This document shows, piece after piece, positions 42,661 through 52,998 of a stretch of 64,000 nt of DNA. The number at the start of each line of letters is the position of its first letter. Position 1 is the stretch's first letter. A program made the translations under genes and the position numbers. Source of the stretch: Closterium sp. NIES-65. Lineage: Eukaryota; Streptophyta; Zygnematophyceae; Desmidiales; Closteriaceae. The notes beneath the pieces were generated by a model. The model was given only the letters and a program-made list of their open reading frames with translations. It was not told the DNA's origin and did no database searches. Where the stretch lies: positions 1,382,001-1,446,000 of the forward strand of contig CANXME010000222.1 in NCBI GenBank assembly GCA_948144175.1. The letters are read 5' to 3'.

Positions 42661-43900
42661 TAGGAGGTTCATCCTCCTCATCCAAATCATAGCCATGCGG
42701 TAGAATCAGCAATGCCTCCTCGGTCCCAAGCTGCTGCTCCGCTACCTCAGCTCCTTCAGTCAGCTTCTTAGTAGCCATACGGGTACGTCCTGGCCTGGAG
42801 ACGGGTGTCTCCCATCCCTTCATAAAGACACCCTTCGGCTTCTTAGTTTTCCCCTGCTGCTGCTCTCTCCCCTCAGATCCAGCAGCTCTACTAGTGCCAG
42901 TCTCCACATCATTTTCTCCACCAGCAGGTGCCTCCTGTACCTTCTTTTTATCACCACTCTTTGCAGCTGCCTCCTCTCCCTCCTCCCACACACTAGGAGT
43001 CAGGTCCAGCTGCATGGTGATCGGCTCCATTTGCTGGGACACCCTGGCCTCCGGCTGTTTCTCCCAGTTCCCATACACCATGCCCTCAACAAACTTCACA
43101 TCCCTGCTGTCAAACAATACACCCTTGGAAGGTTCCCATAGCAGCCATCCCTTGCTCTCAGCAGCCAGCCCCAAATGCACACACCAGATTGCACTCACCC
43201 CAAACTTACTGCGGTAGGTTTTGGGGACGTGGGCAACTGCCATGCAACCGAACACCCTCAGCATGTCCACCGGCGGCTTCCTCCCAAGCCACCTCTCCAA
43301 CGGCACCCACGAGTCATCCCCAACCTTTGTGAGTACCCTGTTCCTAGCGACGGTAGCGTGCCGAACAGCATGGGGCCACATGGAGTTGCCCAGCCCAGAT
43401 TCTATGAGCAGCGCCCTAGCTGTCTCCAGAATTGTCCGGTTCGCCCGTTCTGCTACACCGTTAGACTGTGGGGTGTAAGCCGTGGTCAGCTCCCTCTGGA
43501 TGCCCTGCTTCTTGAGCCAGGCCGTCATCTCAGCTCCAAGGAACTCACCACCCGATCTGTCCTAATCCGCTTCACCACACCCTCCGCTTGCTTCTCCACG
43601 AATGAGAGCCAATCTTCCCGTATTGTAGAGGCGGCATGGTCCTTTTGCTTCAGCGGATATGCCCACATAAGCCTGCTCCAATCATCCACTATAGTCAAAA
43701 ATTACCGCTCCCCCTTGTGCCCCTGAACCGGCAGTGGCCCCACAAAGTCCATGTGGACCAGCTCCAATGGCTTCTTGCTCCTGCGAGCCACACTATGGAA
43801 AGGGAAACGGGTAAACTTTGAGAGCAAACAGATTTCACAATTCTCATCAGGTGGCTGTCCGTTCAGCTTCAGACCCTTAACGGCTCCATCTTTGTCCAAC
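42608..43900 (-). pseudogene. Copy H integrase and spacer
   Basis: ORF 42608-43528 covers AWLKKQGIQREL, NGVAERANRTILE, KPPVDMLRVFGC and the acidic spacer. A one-base loss near 43550 (in the RTDRGGEF codons) separates it from the upstream part with MDFVGPLPVQGHKG and CEICLLSK (43702-43899). Two nonsense codons lie near 43690 and 43900. Confidence 0.85.
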
Positions 43901-45197
43901 TACTTCAACAAGGGCATTGCCACATGCCCCAAGCGTGGGTGTGCCGTTGCCCAATCCGTCTCCCCAAATCTGGCCGACACTTTCACATTAACCCCTCCAA
44001 CGGTGTTGCACTCCCCCTGGGATGCAGACCCCTCTCCAACCTGCCCCCCACCATGCCACGCCAACGCCGGCAGCTGCCACATGGATCCGTACTCTCGTGC
44101 AGATCCCAAAGCACACGATTGCCCAGCTGCCCCTTGTAAGTGCGTGCCCCATCCGTGCTAGTGCTCACCCCAGACTTGGCAAGCTTACGGAGGGAGATGA
44201 GGTTGGCCTTGAGTTCAGGAACAATGAGAACGTCGTGCATCACCACCGGCTTGCCATCCGCTCCCTTAAACGCAGCTCGTCCCGCACCAACCACCTTCAG
44301 CGCGTGTCCAGAGGCGGAGCACACCTCGTTGATCGGTGCAGCTTGTACGTGGTCCAGCAGGTCTTTTCACGGCGTCAACGTCCAAGCAGCGCCCGCGTCC
44401 AACACCTAATAATCCAGGGGGTGCAGCTCTGCTCCAACCTTGGTTGAGGCGTCTCCTTGCTCCGCTCCCCCTGCTCTCCAATATGGAAGAACTGGCCCGT
44501 GGTGCGCTCCTTCTTCTTTTCCACACCGATGTTGCTCTTCGAGCTGTTGTTGGACGAATCGGCAACCATGATCCCGCCGTTTTTCTGGTTCCTCCGCGCG
44601 CCGCCATCTTGGTGACGATTCTGGGGGGTCCATCCATCGGGTTTCTTATAGCACAAAAACCAGTGGTGCCCCTCCTTCTCACAATACCAGCAGCTCCCTT
44701 TCATTTTGCCACCAGCACCCGACTTGCCCCCACGTCCAGATTTCGCACCGCGACCCCAACCGGTACCTCCTTGTTGGTCGTTGGAGTCGTCGTCTTTCTT
44801 TGCACCGCGTCCAGCATCACCGAAGCCACGTCCTTTGCCACGTCGGCTCCCTTGCATCCCGTAGCCGCTGCTGCCGTCGTCTCCACCCCTCAGTTGACGG
44901 CGGCGAAAGTCCTCCTCTAGAATCTTTGTCCGCACCCACTCGAGTGTCCACGAGCTCTGGTTCTGCGGCAGGCTTAATCCGCTCGTGAATTGAAGCCACG
45001 ATTCCGGCAGCAGCGATAGCATCTACAAGCATTTGGTCTGCTCCGGGTAGGTGATTCCCGCGGTCGCCAACTTTGCATAGAGGTTGCGCAATTTGTCCAG
45101 GACAGGTTGCACCGGCTCTCCCTCGCTCAGGCGCAACGCGGACAGCTCCCTCTCCAGCATCAATGTTGCAACAACGGAGGTCGGGGCGTGCAGCTCC
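43901..45197 (-). pseudogene. Copy H gag C-terminal part - protease
   Basis: ORF 44375-45022 has ALRLSEGEPV upstream, the Gly-rich linker and the zinc knuckle CWYCEKEGHHWFLC. Protease follows, with VLDAGAAWT where others have VLDTGAAW: the catalytic triplet is DAG, and TAG/TGA stops flank it. A region near 44090 lost the DVYRSMWQ repeat. Gag is cut at LELHAPTS by the junction at 45197. Confidence 0.83.
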
Positions 45198-45203
45198 AAG
45201 GGC

Positions 45204-45780
45204 GTGTAAGGGCCTAATAAACTCAAGCTATTAGGACTTTATCAAACTTAAAACCTCTCTTCGGGGTCACCTCCGAGGGTCCTTGGGTGCCTGGTACAAG
45301 ACCAGCCCCTATCCTTGGGTCCGAGTTTGTAGAGAGAGGGATCAAGAGAGACTTAGTCAAATCAGCAAGACTACCTTGAACGTCGCGCAGCGTATCGTGC
45401 AGACCATTGATCGGATTAAGCTGAGAATTTACTAAATCGAAGCTCGCTCCAAGAGCTTAAAAATGAACCAAGTTGCCTTGCAAAATTTTTTGCCATTACG
45501 AACTTATTGCTCGGACAGCGTTTGCCTAACGTTGGAGTGCTAGCGTACTAGCGTTGACTCGGGTAGCATTACCCCGTTGAACCGCGTAGAAACGAAATTC
45601 CAGGAAGGGAAGAATTCGCTTGAATCAAATTGACTATATTCAGGTACAAACAGAGAAAGAATAAATAGTTCTAGCTAGCAAGGACCTTGGGAATAAACCT
45701 GGGAACAACCAAAGATGCTCCCAAATAATTCCAAGCAACAGAACCAACCTGGCTGGACAAAACAGCAGATGGTAGGTTGG
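45204..45780 (-). repeat. 3' LTR of copy J, left part
   Basis: Family-A LTR from GTGTAAGGGCC (outermost ~6 bases missing) to GGTAGGTTGG, where chromovirus I is inserted. The last five bases, GTTGG, are the duplicated target. Confidence 0.92.
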
Positions 45781-46122
45781 TGTTACGAGTGCAATTGAGT
45801 GAATGAACAAAAATTGCACTATCGAAGCAAGAATACAATGAGCGAAGGCATGAGCGAAGAATATATAGCGAAACTACAGTGGTAACAGTAATGGACTGTG
45901 GTTGTCGCGCGACGGGCCTGGGACTGAGGTTTGGGAATGTGTCGAATCGGAGGCCCGGAGCGCGGGTTACCAGCTGAGCCGTGAGGTTGGGGTGCGATGT
46001 GCGAAAATGGCGGGCTGATTGTCGATGCGAGGATCGCGACTGATAACGGTGCCGACTGTGGTGCTACAGTGATGTACGTGTTGAGCAGGGATGCGAAGTA
46101 AGGAAAAATGATTTTCCTTACA
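45781..46122 (-). repeat. 3' LTR of element I
   Basis: 342 bp, plus strand TGTTACGAGTG...TTTTCCTTACA. The same length as the 5' LTR, with scattered differences. Confidence 0.95.
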
Positions 46123-46136
46123 CTACTCCCCCTCCT
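46123..46136 (-). other. Polypurine tract of element I
   Basis: AGGAGGGGGAGTAG on the minus strand, directly next to the 3' LTR. Confidence 0.88.
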
Positions 46137-46149
46137 AATAAGGTCCTCC

Positions 46150-47256
46150 TTACGAAAGTGCGTGGACGTCCCTAAAGTTTCGGCTGCGCAGATATTCGGT
46201 GAGAACAGGGTGGTTTTCGATTCTGTCCAGGGGAACCCAATTGTCTTCGGTGGGTGTACGGTCTTTCCAGCGGATCAGGAACTCGATCTTTCGGGCTCCT
46301 CGAGGGTCACGAACCCTGTGGCTCAGGATTTTGTCGGGGGCGATGATTGGTTCGGTTGGCGGTCGTGCCATGCTGGCTGGGCGATTGCGTGGGAGTTGGC
46401 TTGTGAATGGGACGTAGGGGCGAAGCAGGCTGACGTGGAACGAGGGGCTGACGTACCAGTCAGCAGGGAGGAGGAGGTGGGCGGTGACGGGTGTTATCAT
46501 GTGGCTGATACGAAATGGCCCACAGTATTGGGGGCGGAGTTTGGGTGTGATGGGCAGTCGGAGGTTCTGAGTGTCAAGTAAAACTAGGTCGTCGGGCTGG
46601 TAAGTGACAGGTCTGTAGAGTCGGTCGGCGTTGCGTTTTGCGATGATGTTCGATTTTTTGATTGCGTCTGCTGCCTTGGTCCGTGCTGCTTGCAGAATTT
46701 CAGCGAACTGTTGCGCGCGTGGAACTGGGTTGTCGGGATTCAGGGTCATGGATACTATTGGGTCTTGTCCGTAATTCAGGTAAAACGGTGACTGTTGGGT
46801 CGTGGCGGATGGGGCGTTGTTGTATGCGAATTCGATGAGTGGCAGTTGTTGCTCCCACGTGTTTGGATCGTCGCACGTGGCCCTGATGAGTTGCTCCATG
46901 GTTTGATTTGTCCGTTCTGTCTGTCCGTCTGTTTCGGGGTGATACGATGAACTAAACTGTAGTCGCGTGCCGAACTGCTGCCGCAGGTTCCGCCAGAAGT
47001 TGCTGGTAAACTTCGTGTCTCTGTCGCTGATGATTGATGCTGGTATCCCGTGTAGTCGAACGACGGTAGAGATGAAGAGGCGGGCTGTTTCTTCGGCTGT
47101 AATTGATTTCTTGCAGGCTGCGAAGTGTGCCATTTTTGTCACTCGATCGACGACGACCAGGATCGTGTCATTCCCACTCGCTCCGGCCGGTAACCCCGCG
47201 ACGAAGTCCATCGTCACCTGCTGCCAAGCACGCTCTGGGGGTGGGATTGGTTGCAA
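46150..47256 (-). CDS. Element I integrase with chromodomain
   Basis: 368-codon open frame. Integrase catalytic residues are Asp17 (TMDFVAGLP), Asp78 (IISDRDTKF) and Glu114 (GQTERTNQ), with the classic 35-residue spacing between the last two. The GPF/Y-like part is QYCGPFRIS. Residues ~306-361 (DKILSHRVRD, IEFLIRWKDRTPTEDNWVPL) form a chromodomain, which in chromoviruses guides integration to marked heterochromatin. The zinc-binding N-terminal HHCC lies upstream in the RNase H frame (HFGVEKTR, CPTCQ). The catalytic core looks intact. Confidence 0.93.
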   Translation of the reverse strand: MQPIPPPERAWQQVTMDFVAGLPAGASGNDTILVVVDRVTKMAHFAACKKSITAEETARLFISTVVRLHGIPASIISDRDTKFTSNFWRNLRQQFGTRLQFSSSYHPETDGQTERTNQTMEQLIRATCDDPNTWEQQLPLIEFAYNNAPSATTQQSPFYLNYGQDPIVSMTLNPDNPVPRAQQFAEILQAARTKAADAIKKSNIIAKRNADRLYRPVTYQPDDLVLLDTQNLRLPITPKLRPQYCGPFRISHMITPVTAHLLLPADWYVSPSFHVSLLRPYVPFTSQLPRNRPASMARPPTEPIIAPDKILSHRVRDPRGARKIEFLIRWKDRTPTEDNWVPLDRIENHPVLTEYLRSRNFRDVHALS

Positions 47257-47993
47257 CTGTCCCGCCGGCCGCTTCCGGGTTGATTTGGCAAGTGGGACAC
47301 GATGCCACGTGTCGCTGTACGTCGGTCAACATTTCGGGCCAATAATAATACCGCTGCAGCTGCTGCCGTGTTTTCTCTACTCCGAAATGTCCCGAGGTAA
47401 CTCCGTCATGTGTCTCCTGTAACATTAATTCCCGTAGCAGTGTGTACCCTGGTACCCAGATGCGTTCGGTCCCAGCTTTTACGTAATAGACTCCCTTGGC
47501 TGCTGCGAATTGCTGCGAGTTTCCTCCTGTGAAGAATGGGTCCGTTTGGTATCCGTGGGTAAATAGTCTTGTCAGTAGCGGGCTGGTCTGGGCGAGTAGT
47601 ATCGCATGGATCTGGGCAGTGGGGCAGGTCAGTGCGTCGGCGATATTCGAGGCTCCTTTCTTATAGGTTACTGTGTAGTGGAAATTTGACTCGAGGAAAT
47701 CGAGCCACCGAATCTGTCGTGGGTTGAGGTGGGGCTGTGCGCGGAGGTACTGTAGGGATCGGTGGTCTGTCCGTACTGTCACGTCTGCGCCGGTCAAGTA
47801 GCAGCGCCACACTTTGAACGCATGCACAATCGCGAGCATTTCGCGGTTGTGTATCGGGTAATTTTGTTCGGGCGGATGCAGTTTTCGTGATTCGTATGCG
47901 ATGGGCTGTAGGCCGTTGCCGAAGTCCTGCAACAGTACGGCTCCAATGGCGATGTCGCTTGCGTCTGTAACAACTTCGAAGGGGCGATGTGGG
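47168..47993 (-). CDS. Element I RNase H and integrase zinc-binding region
   Basis: ORF 47168-47932 and preceding homology. RNase H parts are IAYESRKLHPPEQNYPIHNR, EMLAIVHAFKVWRCYLTG and VRTDHRSLQYL. The tether LNPRQIRWLDFLESNFHY is followed by the integrase HHCC finger (HDGVTSGHFGVEKT, CPTCQINPEAA). A frameshift near 47200-47256 moves integrase into the next frame, and another near 47940-48000 separates it from RT. Confidence 0.88.
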
Positions 47994-48484
47994 TCAGCGA
48001 TGCGCAGGACGGGTGGTGAACAGAGAACATTTTTCAGGGCAGAGAAGGCAGCATGCTCTTTCTCCTCCCACGTAAAAACGACCCCCCTTGCATAGCAAAT
48101 CTGTCAGCGGGGCGGTTAACCGTGCCATGTCGGGGACGAACCGACGAACGTAATTAACCAACCCTAAAAAACTCTGCAGTTCCGTGATGTTCGTCGAGGG
48201 ACGCCACGCTTTGACCATATCCAGCTTCTTGGGGTCGATTTCAACTTCAGCCTCCGAAATAACGTGCCCTAAAAAATCTAGCCTGTCCCGAAAAAATTCG
48301 CACTTAGAGCCCTTGGTGAGTAACCGATGTTCCTCTAAAACTTTAAACACTGCTTCGAGATCTGCTAAGTGCTGCTGTTTGTCGCGACTGTAAACAAGGA
48401 TGTCGTTGAGGTAAACTATCACGCATTTATCTAAAAGTGGCCTAAACGCCTCGTTCATGGTCATCTGAAATGTTGCGGGTGCGT
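47994..48484 (-). pseudogene. Element I reverse transcriptase, C-terminal half
   Basis: From 48484: NAPATFQ, then MTMNEAFRPLLDKCVIVYLNDILVYSR. The active-site box is Y-L-N-D instead of Y-L-D-D, a G-to-A change that removes a catalytic Asp. It continues with CEFFRDRLDFLGHVISEAEV and LQSFLGLVNYVRRFVP, then shifts frame near 48090. Its N-terminal half lies at 49755-50104 beyond element L. Confidence 0.88.
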
Positions 48485-48721
48485 TTATATTTATAACAGC
48501 CTGTAGCTGTAGTTAGTGTAGTTATTATAAACTTAGTTTGGTGGTGCACCTTCTTTGTTTCCTATGCTATATGTTCCTTGAAACCTATAGTGAATTCATT
48601 CTTCCCAACTCACTCGATCCTCACCCTTGGCACAAAACCACTCGATATCCCCTAGGCCTAGGCTACTAAGCCTAGGCCTACTTACCTCTCGATTTCTTCT
48701 AAGAGCTAGTTATTTTCGACA
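48485..48721 (+). repeat. Left LTR of element L
   Basis: ~237 bp, TTATATTTATAAC...TATTTTCGACA, nearly identical to the right copy. The first ~9 bases (TGTCAGAAC) are lost. It contains the palindromic CCTAGGCCTAGGC / GCCTAGGCCTA pair near 48650-48685. Confidence 0.88.
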
Positions 48722-48733
48722 TGCTATCAGAGC
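48722..48733 (+). other. Primer binding site of element L
   Basis: TGCTATCAGAGC, one mismatch from the initiator-Met-type site of family A, with no gap from the LTR. Confidence 0.8.
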
Positions 48734-48857
48734 GTTTTACGTCCTGGCGTGTGGGCCCGCCAATATGCTTCCGCTGCTATTTTTCCCGGTCGCGCGCCTA
48801 GGGCGCGTGGCGATTTCCTCTTGTCCCGCCCTCGGTTGGCGAGTGACTTCTTCTCTG

Positions 48858-49016
48858 CCCGTCGCGCGCCCCGTCGCACGCGATGGTGCCCTAAACCTGC
48901 CCGTCGTGCGCCCCGTGTCACGCGACGGTGCCCTGCTCGTCGTGCGCCCCGAGGCACACGACTGGGCCCTAAACTTCAACTTGCCCGTCGTGCGCCCCGT
49001 GGCACGCGACGGGCCC
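48858..49016 (+). repeat. Four hairpin-forming GC-rich repeats in element L
   Basis: Units of 33-34 bp at 48858-48891, 48900-48933, 48936-48969 and 48984-49016. The consensus arms CCCGTCGTGCGCC and GGCACGCGACGGG can fold on each other with one wobble and one mismatch. The changes between units keep most of the pairing. A weaker fifth copy may lie near 48786-48815. Confidence 0.75.
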
Positions 49017-49508
49017 TCTCCGAACCTGCACTTCCTGCAGCCGCCCCTGACCTACTTACCCCGACACAATGTAGCCGCTCTGCGGCTTTCTTCCCGCCCA
49101 CCCCCTCCTCCTTTGTCTCCCTGCAGCCGTGGGGAGGAGGGTATGGGGGTGGCGGGGGTTGGAGTGTTAAGTCGTCTCCTTCCCTTGCCCTCCTCCTTTT
49201 GTTCTCGTTGCTGCAGCTGCCGCTGGGGGGGAGGGTGTGAGGGTGTGGGGGAGCAGGGGGAGTGGCACCGGGGTGGCGGGTGTGAGGCAACCAGCAGCCG
49301 TCCCTCCACCTCTCCTCTCTTCCCCCCCTTTTCTGCTGCTCCTGCAGCAGTGTGGGGGAGGGGAAGGAGGAGGTTGAGGAGACGGAGGGGGTGACCAGCT
49401 AGTGTCAGCCCGCCTGCAGTACCTGCTGTTGCTTGTTTATGATTTAGCATGTGTACCCCTGCAGGTTGTATTCTGCACAAACTCCTGCTGCAGGCAGTTA
49501 TGGGGGAG

Positions 49509-49754
49509 TGTCAGAACTTATATTTGTAACTGCCTTTAGCTGTAGCTAGTGTAGTTATTATAAACTTAGTTTGGTGGTGCACCTTCTTTGTTTCCTATGC
49601 TATATGTTCCTTGAAACCTATAGTGAATTCATTCGTCCCAACTCACTCGATCCTCACCCTTGGCACAAAACCACTCGATATCCCCTAGGCCTAGGCTACT
49701 AAGCCTAGGCCTACTTACCTCTCGATTTCTTCTAAGAGCTAGTTATTTTCGACA
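49509..49754 (+). repeat. Right LTR of element L
   Basis: 246 bp, TGTCAGAACTT...TTTTCGACA, preceded by the purine tract at 49500-49508. Confidence 0.88.
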
Positions 49755-50104
49755 GAAAGGCATCACCGTGTATTCGAACGACCCGTACCTAGTCCTAAAT
49801 GCGGTCTTGGCGCAGTCCGACGGTTCGACCTGAATCTGATGGTAACCCCCCTGTAAGTCTATTTTCGAAAAGACCCGTGCTGTTCGCAGTTGGTCGATCA
49901 GTTCGTCGGCGCAGGAATGGGATACCACGATCTGACTGTTACCCTGTTAAGCGCTCGGTAATCGATGCACATGCGAAACCCTCCTTTTTTTTTTGGTATG
50001 AACAGTATCGGTGCTGCGAATGGTGACGAGCTCGGTCGGATAAACTGCTTCTCTAACAAATAATCTAACTGCTTCCTTAGTTTGTCGAGCTCGGGCTGTG
50101 TCAG
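49755..50104 (-). pseudogene. Element I reverse transcriptase, N-terminal half
   Basis: Minus strand: [40 protein letters not shown] and [10 protein letters not shown], then a frameshift and [40 protein letters not shown] and FEYTVMPF. The catalytic Asp in FSKIDLQ is present. It is interrupted after MPF by element L. Confidence 0.88.
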
Positions 50105-50728
50105 TCAGAACTGGCGTTGTACAGTTGGCTGTGCCCGCGGTTCTAATTCGATCCTATGGTCATGCGCCCGCTGAGGTGGCAGCCCTTGCGGTAAGTCGTC
50201 TGGAAAAATCCCCGGGTACCGTTTCAACAGTTTCTGTAGGTCGGGCGGTACTGCTGCCAACAGTTTCTGAAAATCGCTCGGCTGCTCCTCTTCTCCCACT
50301 AATGCGATATCCACTGCGTACACGTCAGCTCCAGCGGCGACAACCCGTTTCATCGTAATGGCGTTGACGTGGACCGTTGAAGACTCGGGTGACTGCCAGC
50401 GAGGTAGTTCAACCCAGTTATCACTACTTCGCACGGTGCAGCTACCCGTCGTCCAGTCAATTCGCGGGTTATACCGTCGCAGCCAATCACGTCCCAATAA
50501 GATATCGTGCCCATCCAATGTCGTTGCGAGCATTTCCAGTGTAAACCCGAAGTTCCCTCCGCAGCGGACTTTTACTCGCTCCACCTTATCCCGTATGGCT
50601 AGTGGCGTGCCGTCGACTAAGCGTGCGTCTATCTCAGGTAAGCAACAGTTAAGTGTTAACTGTAGTTTTCGTGCGGTCGCGGTATTAACTAAACTGAAAC
50701 TTGCTCCTCCGTCAATAAAAATCTTCAC
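50105..50728 (-). CDS. Element I protease and linker to RT
   Basis: 207-codon open frame. The retropepsin-like core begins IFIDGGASFSLVN and includes DGHDILLGRDWLRRYNPRID, the typical second half of gypsy proteases. The active-site triplet is Asp6-Gly-Gly where D-S/T-G is expected, so activity is doubtful. The C-terminal part (LQKLLKRYPGIFPDDLPQGL, HDHRIELEP) is the usual lead into gypsy RT. The frame runs toward RT at 50104. Confidence 0.87.
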   Translation of the reverse strand: MKIFIDGGASFSLVNTATARKLQLTLNCCLPEIDARLVDGTPLAIRDKVERVKVRCGGNFGFTLEMLATTLDGHDILLGRDWLRRYNPRIDWTTGSCTVRSSDNWVELPRWQSPESSTVHVNAITMKRVVAAGADVYAVDIALVGEEEQPSDFQKLLAAVPPDLQKLLKRYPGIFPDDLPQGLPPQRAHDHRIELEPRAQPTVQRQF

Positions 50729-50889
50729 TGCTGCTCCCTGTATTTTTCGGTGGATCAGTACTGGGCAATCCGTCGCTGTACCCTCCTTATTCGTCCGAGC
50801 CCGATCGATGGCGTGAATTGGTACTGTGACTCGGTGAGGGTCGGTGCGGTTGGGCGAGCAGGCAGTCTCGTCAGTAGTTGGTCCAACTT

Positions 50890-51840
50890 CTACTGACTGC
50901 TGGCGTTTCCCTGCCTCTGAGACTCCCTCCCCTGCTCTGCTCCGCGGCGCCTCAGCTCCTCAGGGCATTCGCTCTTGCGATGGCCCGGCCTGTTGCAAGC
51001 AAAGCAGCGCCCTTCAAATGGTGCGGCAGCTGCATTTGTTGCAACGGCGTGTACAGTGGCGTGCTCAGTCGGTCCCCGAGGGCAATGTTTGTAATAGGAC
51101 CCCGGTCTCGGTCGGCGTAGAATGTCAATCTTCTCGGCGAGCGCGAGAATCTCGTTGAAGTTGGAGAGTCCGCGCAGCATGATTTCGTACGAGATATCCG
51201 GCTTCAGCCCTCCGACGTAACGGTCCACCCGCTCCGCTTCGTGCATGTAGCCAACCTGCTCGCAAAGTGCGAGAAAACCGCTCGTATAATCTTGAACCGA
51301 CCCGAGCTGCCGCCAGGTGCGCAGTCTCTGACGCGCCGAATTTGAAGCCGCAATCGGCTCGAAGCGCGCCCGAAGCCCTGCGCACCACGCATCCCACGTG
51401 CTGTATTGGGCGGTCTCGCAGAACAAACTCCAGGTGACAGCTTGACCCGTGGGCCCTTCCTCGTGCGACGGTGGCTCGTAGGCGCGTGGTGACATCACGA
51501 TGACTCGCCACCAGTCCATGGCAACGCCCCTTAGCAGCGAAACTGCATACCAAATCTTCGCGGTGTCCGACTCGACGTAGTTCGCGTCGAAGAAGACGTT
51601 CCTCGTGAAGACCCACGATTGAACCGTCGGACCGCTACGTTGGCTTGGGTCGAAGCAGGGCGGGCGTTCTGGGTTGACCGGCATTGGTGCCAGAATGGCC
51701 TGTTCGCCACTTGTCGCCACGAATTCCACGTGCCGACGGGCTTCACGGGGCTCCCGCGGGCTTGGTGCGATCCTGCTTCCTCCCATGCCAGGCATCGGCT
51801 GGGCGGCGCCATCACTGGCTGCGCCTGAGCGTTGTCCCAT
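50890..51840 (-). CDS. Element I gag (capsid and zinc knuckle)
   Basis: 316-codon open frame with a retrotransposon Gag region (SWVFTRNVFFDANYVESDTA, WYAVSLLRGVAMDWWRV, LRTWRQLGSVQDYTSGFLAL) and a CCHC zinc knuckle at residues ~279-292 (CFACNRPGHRKSEC). The ATG at 51840 may be internal: an N-terminal segment lies beyond the solo LTR at 52999-53232. About 160 bases between this frame and protease are in other frames. Confidence 0.88.
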   Translation of the reverse strand: MGQRSGAASDGAAQPMPGMGGSRIAPSPREPREARRHVEFVATSGEQAILAPMPVNPERPPCFDPSQRSGPTVQSWVFTRNVFFDANYVESDTAKIWYAVSLLRGVAMDWWRVIVMSPRAYEPPSHEEGPTGQAVTWSLFCETAQYSTWDAWCAGLRARFEPIAASNSARQRLRTWRQLGSVQDYTSGFLALCEQVGYMHEAERVDRYVGGLKPDISYEIMLRGLSNFNEILALAEKIDILRRPRPGSYYKHCPRGPTEHATVHAVATNAAAAPFEGRCFACNRPGHRKSECPEELRRRGAEQGRESQRQGNASSQ

Positions 51841-51900
51841 GCTGTCGTGTTGCGTTGGTGTGCAGGACGAAATGATGATCAGCTCGTCCGACTGTACAGA

Positions 51901-52993
51901 TGTTGGTGTAAGGGCCTAATAAACTCAAGCTATTAAGACTTTATCAAACTTAAAACCTCTCCTCGGGGTCACCTCCAAGGGTCCTTGGGTGCCTGGTACA
52001 AGACCAGCCCCTATCCTCGGGTCCGAGTTTGTAGAAAGAGGGATCAAGAGGGACTTAGTCAAAACAGCAAGAGTACCTTGAACGTCGCGCAGCGTATCGT
52101 GCAGACCGTCGACTGGATTAAGCTGAGAATTTCCTATATCGAAGCTCACTCTAAGAGCTTTAAAATAAGCCAAGTTGCCTCGCGAAAAGTTCTGCCATTA
52201 CAAAGTTATGGCTCGGACAGCGTTAGCCTAGCGCTGGAGTGCTAGCATACTAGCGTTGACTCGGGTAGCATTCCGCCGTCGCATCGCGTAGAATCGAAAT
52301 TCCAGCAAGGAAGGAATTCGCTTGAATCAATTTCACTATATCCAGGAACAAACAGAGAAGAAATAAATAGTTCTAGCTAGCAAGGACCTTGGGAATGAAC
52401 CTGGGAACAACCAGGGATCATCCCAAATAATTCCAAGCAACAGAACCAACCTGGCTGGACAAAATAGCAGGTGGTAGGTTGGTGAACAACCTCTGGTTCT
52501 GTTTTTCCAACCTGGGAAAACAACAACCAGGTTCAGGTCCTAAAAACAGAACCTGTTTTGTCTTTGCCCAACTAGCCAAATGCTGGTTCCGCTGGTTTCC
52601 CCTGGCCTTGTAGCATGCAGATACAGACAAACAACATCCAACCTTCACCTAAATTGAACCCCTATAGTGCCTGCCCTGCTACACTATAATCAACCAAACA
52701 AAACAGTACAATTTCGAGTTGGATAGAACTGAATCTGGGCAATCAAGTAAGCCGAACCACAAAGCTTCCATCTTGGGTTCCTTTGCGAGCTCTTCCTTTC
52801 TGCTTGTACTGTTCATAGCGCGTACAATGTTGTGCCGAAGCGCACATTGTGCGAGTACCTGCAAATGTTTGAAGCGAAAATTGCGAAAGCAAACAAACAC
52901 ACGAAGATACCATTCACACGCAAATGCATTCGCATACGCATACTCGTACAATCAGACGGCAGGATGTCGTGCAATGTGAATTTGCACCAAACA
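51901..52993 (-). mobile_element. Family A solo LTR inside element I
   Basis: 1093-bp LTR, minus orientation, with perfect TSD ACAGA at 51896-51900 and 52994-52998. It splits the gag of element I and is therefore younger than I. Confidence 0.95.
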
Positions 52994-52998
52994 ACAGA

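Larger units (their letters stand above)
41873..45197 (-). mobile_element. Family A copia, copy H (coding body only)
   Basis: Minus-strand gag-to-RT body without its own LTRs, RNase H or Gag N-terminus. It is bordered on the left by an LTR fragment in the opposite orientation and on the right (after 6 filler bases) by the 3' LTR of copy J. Both borders are therefore rearrangement junctions, not insertion ends. Confidence 0.85.
48485..49754 (+). mobile_element. Element L, small LTR element without pol (TRIM/LARD-like)
   Basis: Two direct repeats (48485-48721 and 49509-49754) behave as LTRs: the inner edge of the left one is followed directly by a primer-binding site (TGCTATCAGAGC), and a purine tract ATGGGGGAG precedes the right one, which starts TGTCAGAAC and ends TTCGACA. 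The 787-bp body shows no gag, protease, RT or integrase motif. It splits the RT of element I between MPF and NAPATF. The first ~9 bp of the left LTR and ~9 bp of the host are missing, so no TSD is visible. Mobilisation would need enzymes from another element. Confidence 0.82.

Noticed and set aside
48627..49394. 255-codon plus-strand frame in element L
   Set aside because: It is built from GC-rich hairpin repeats that stay open in several frames on both strands. It has no known domain, so I did not call it a gene.
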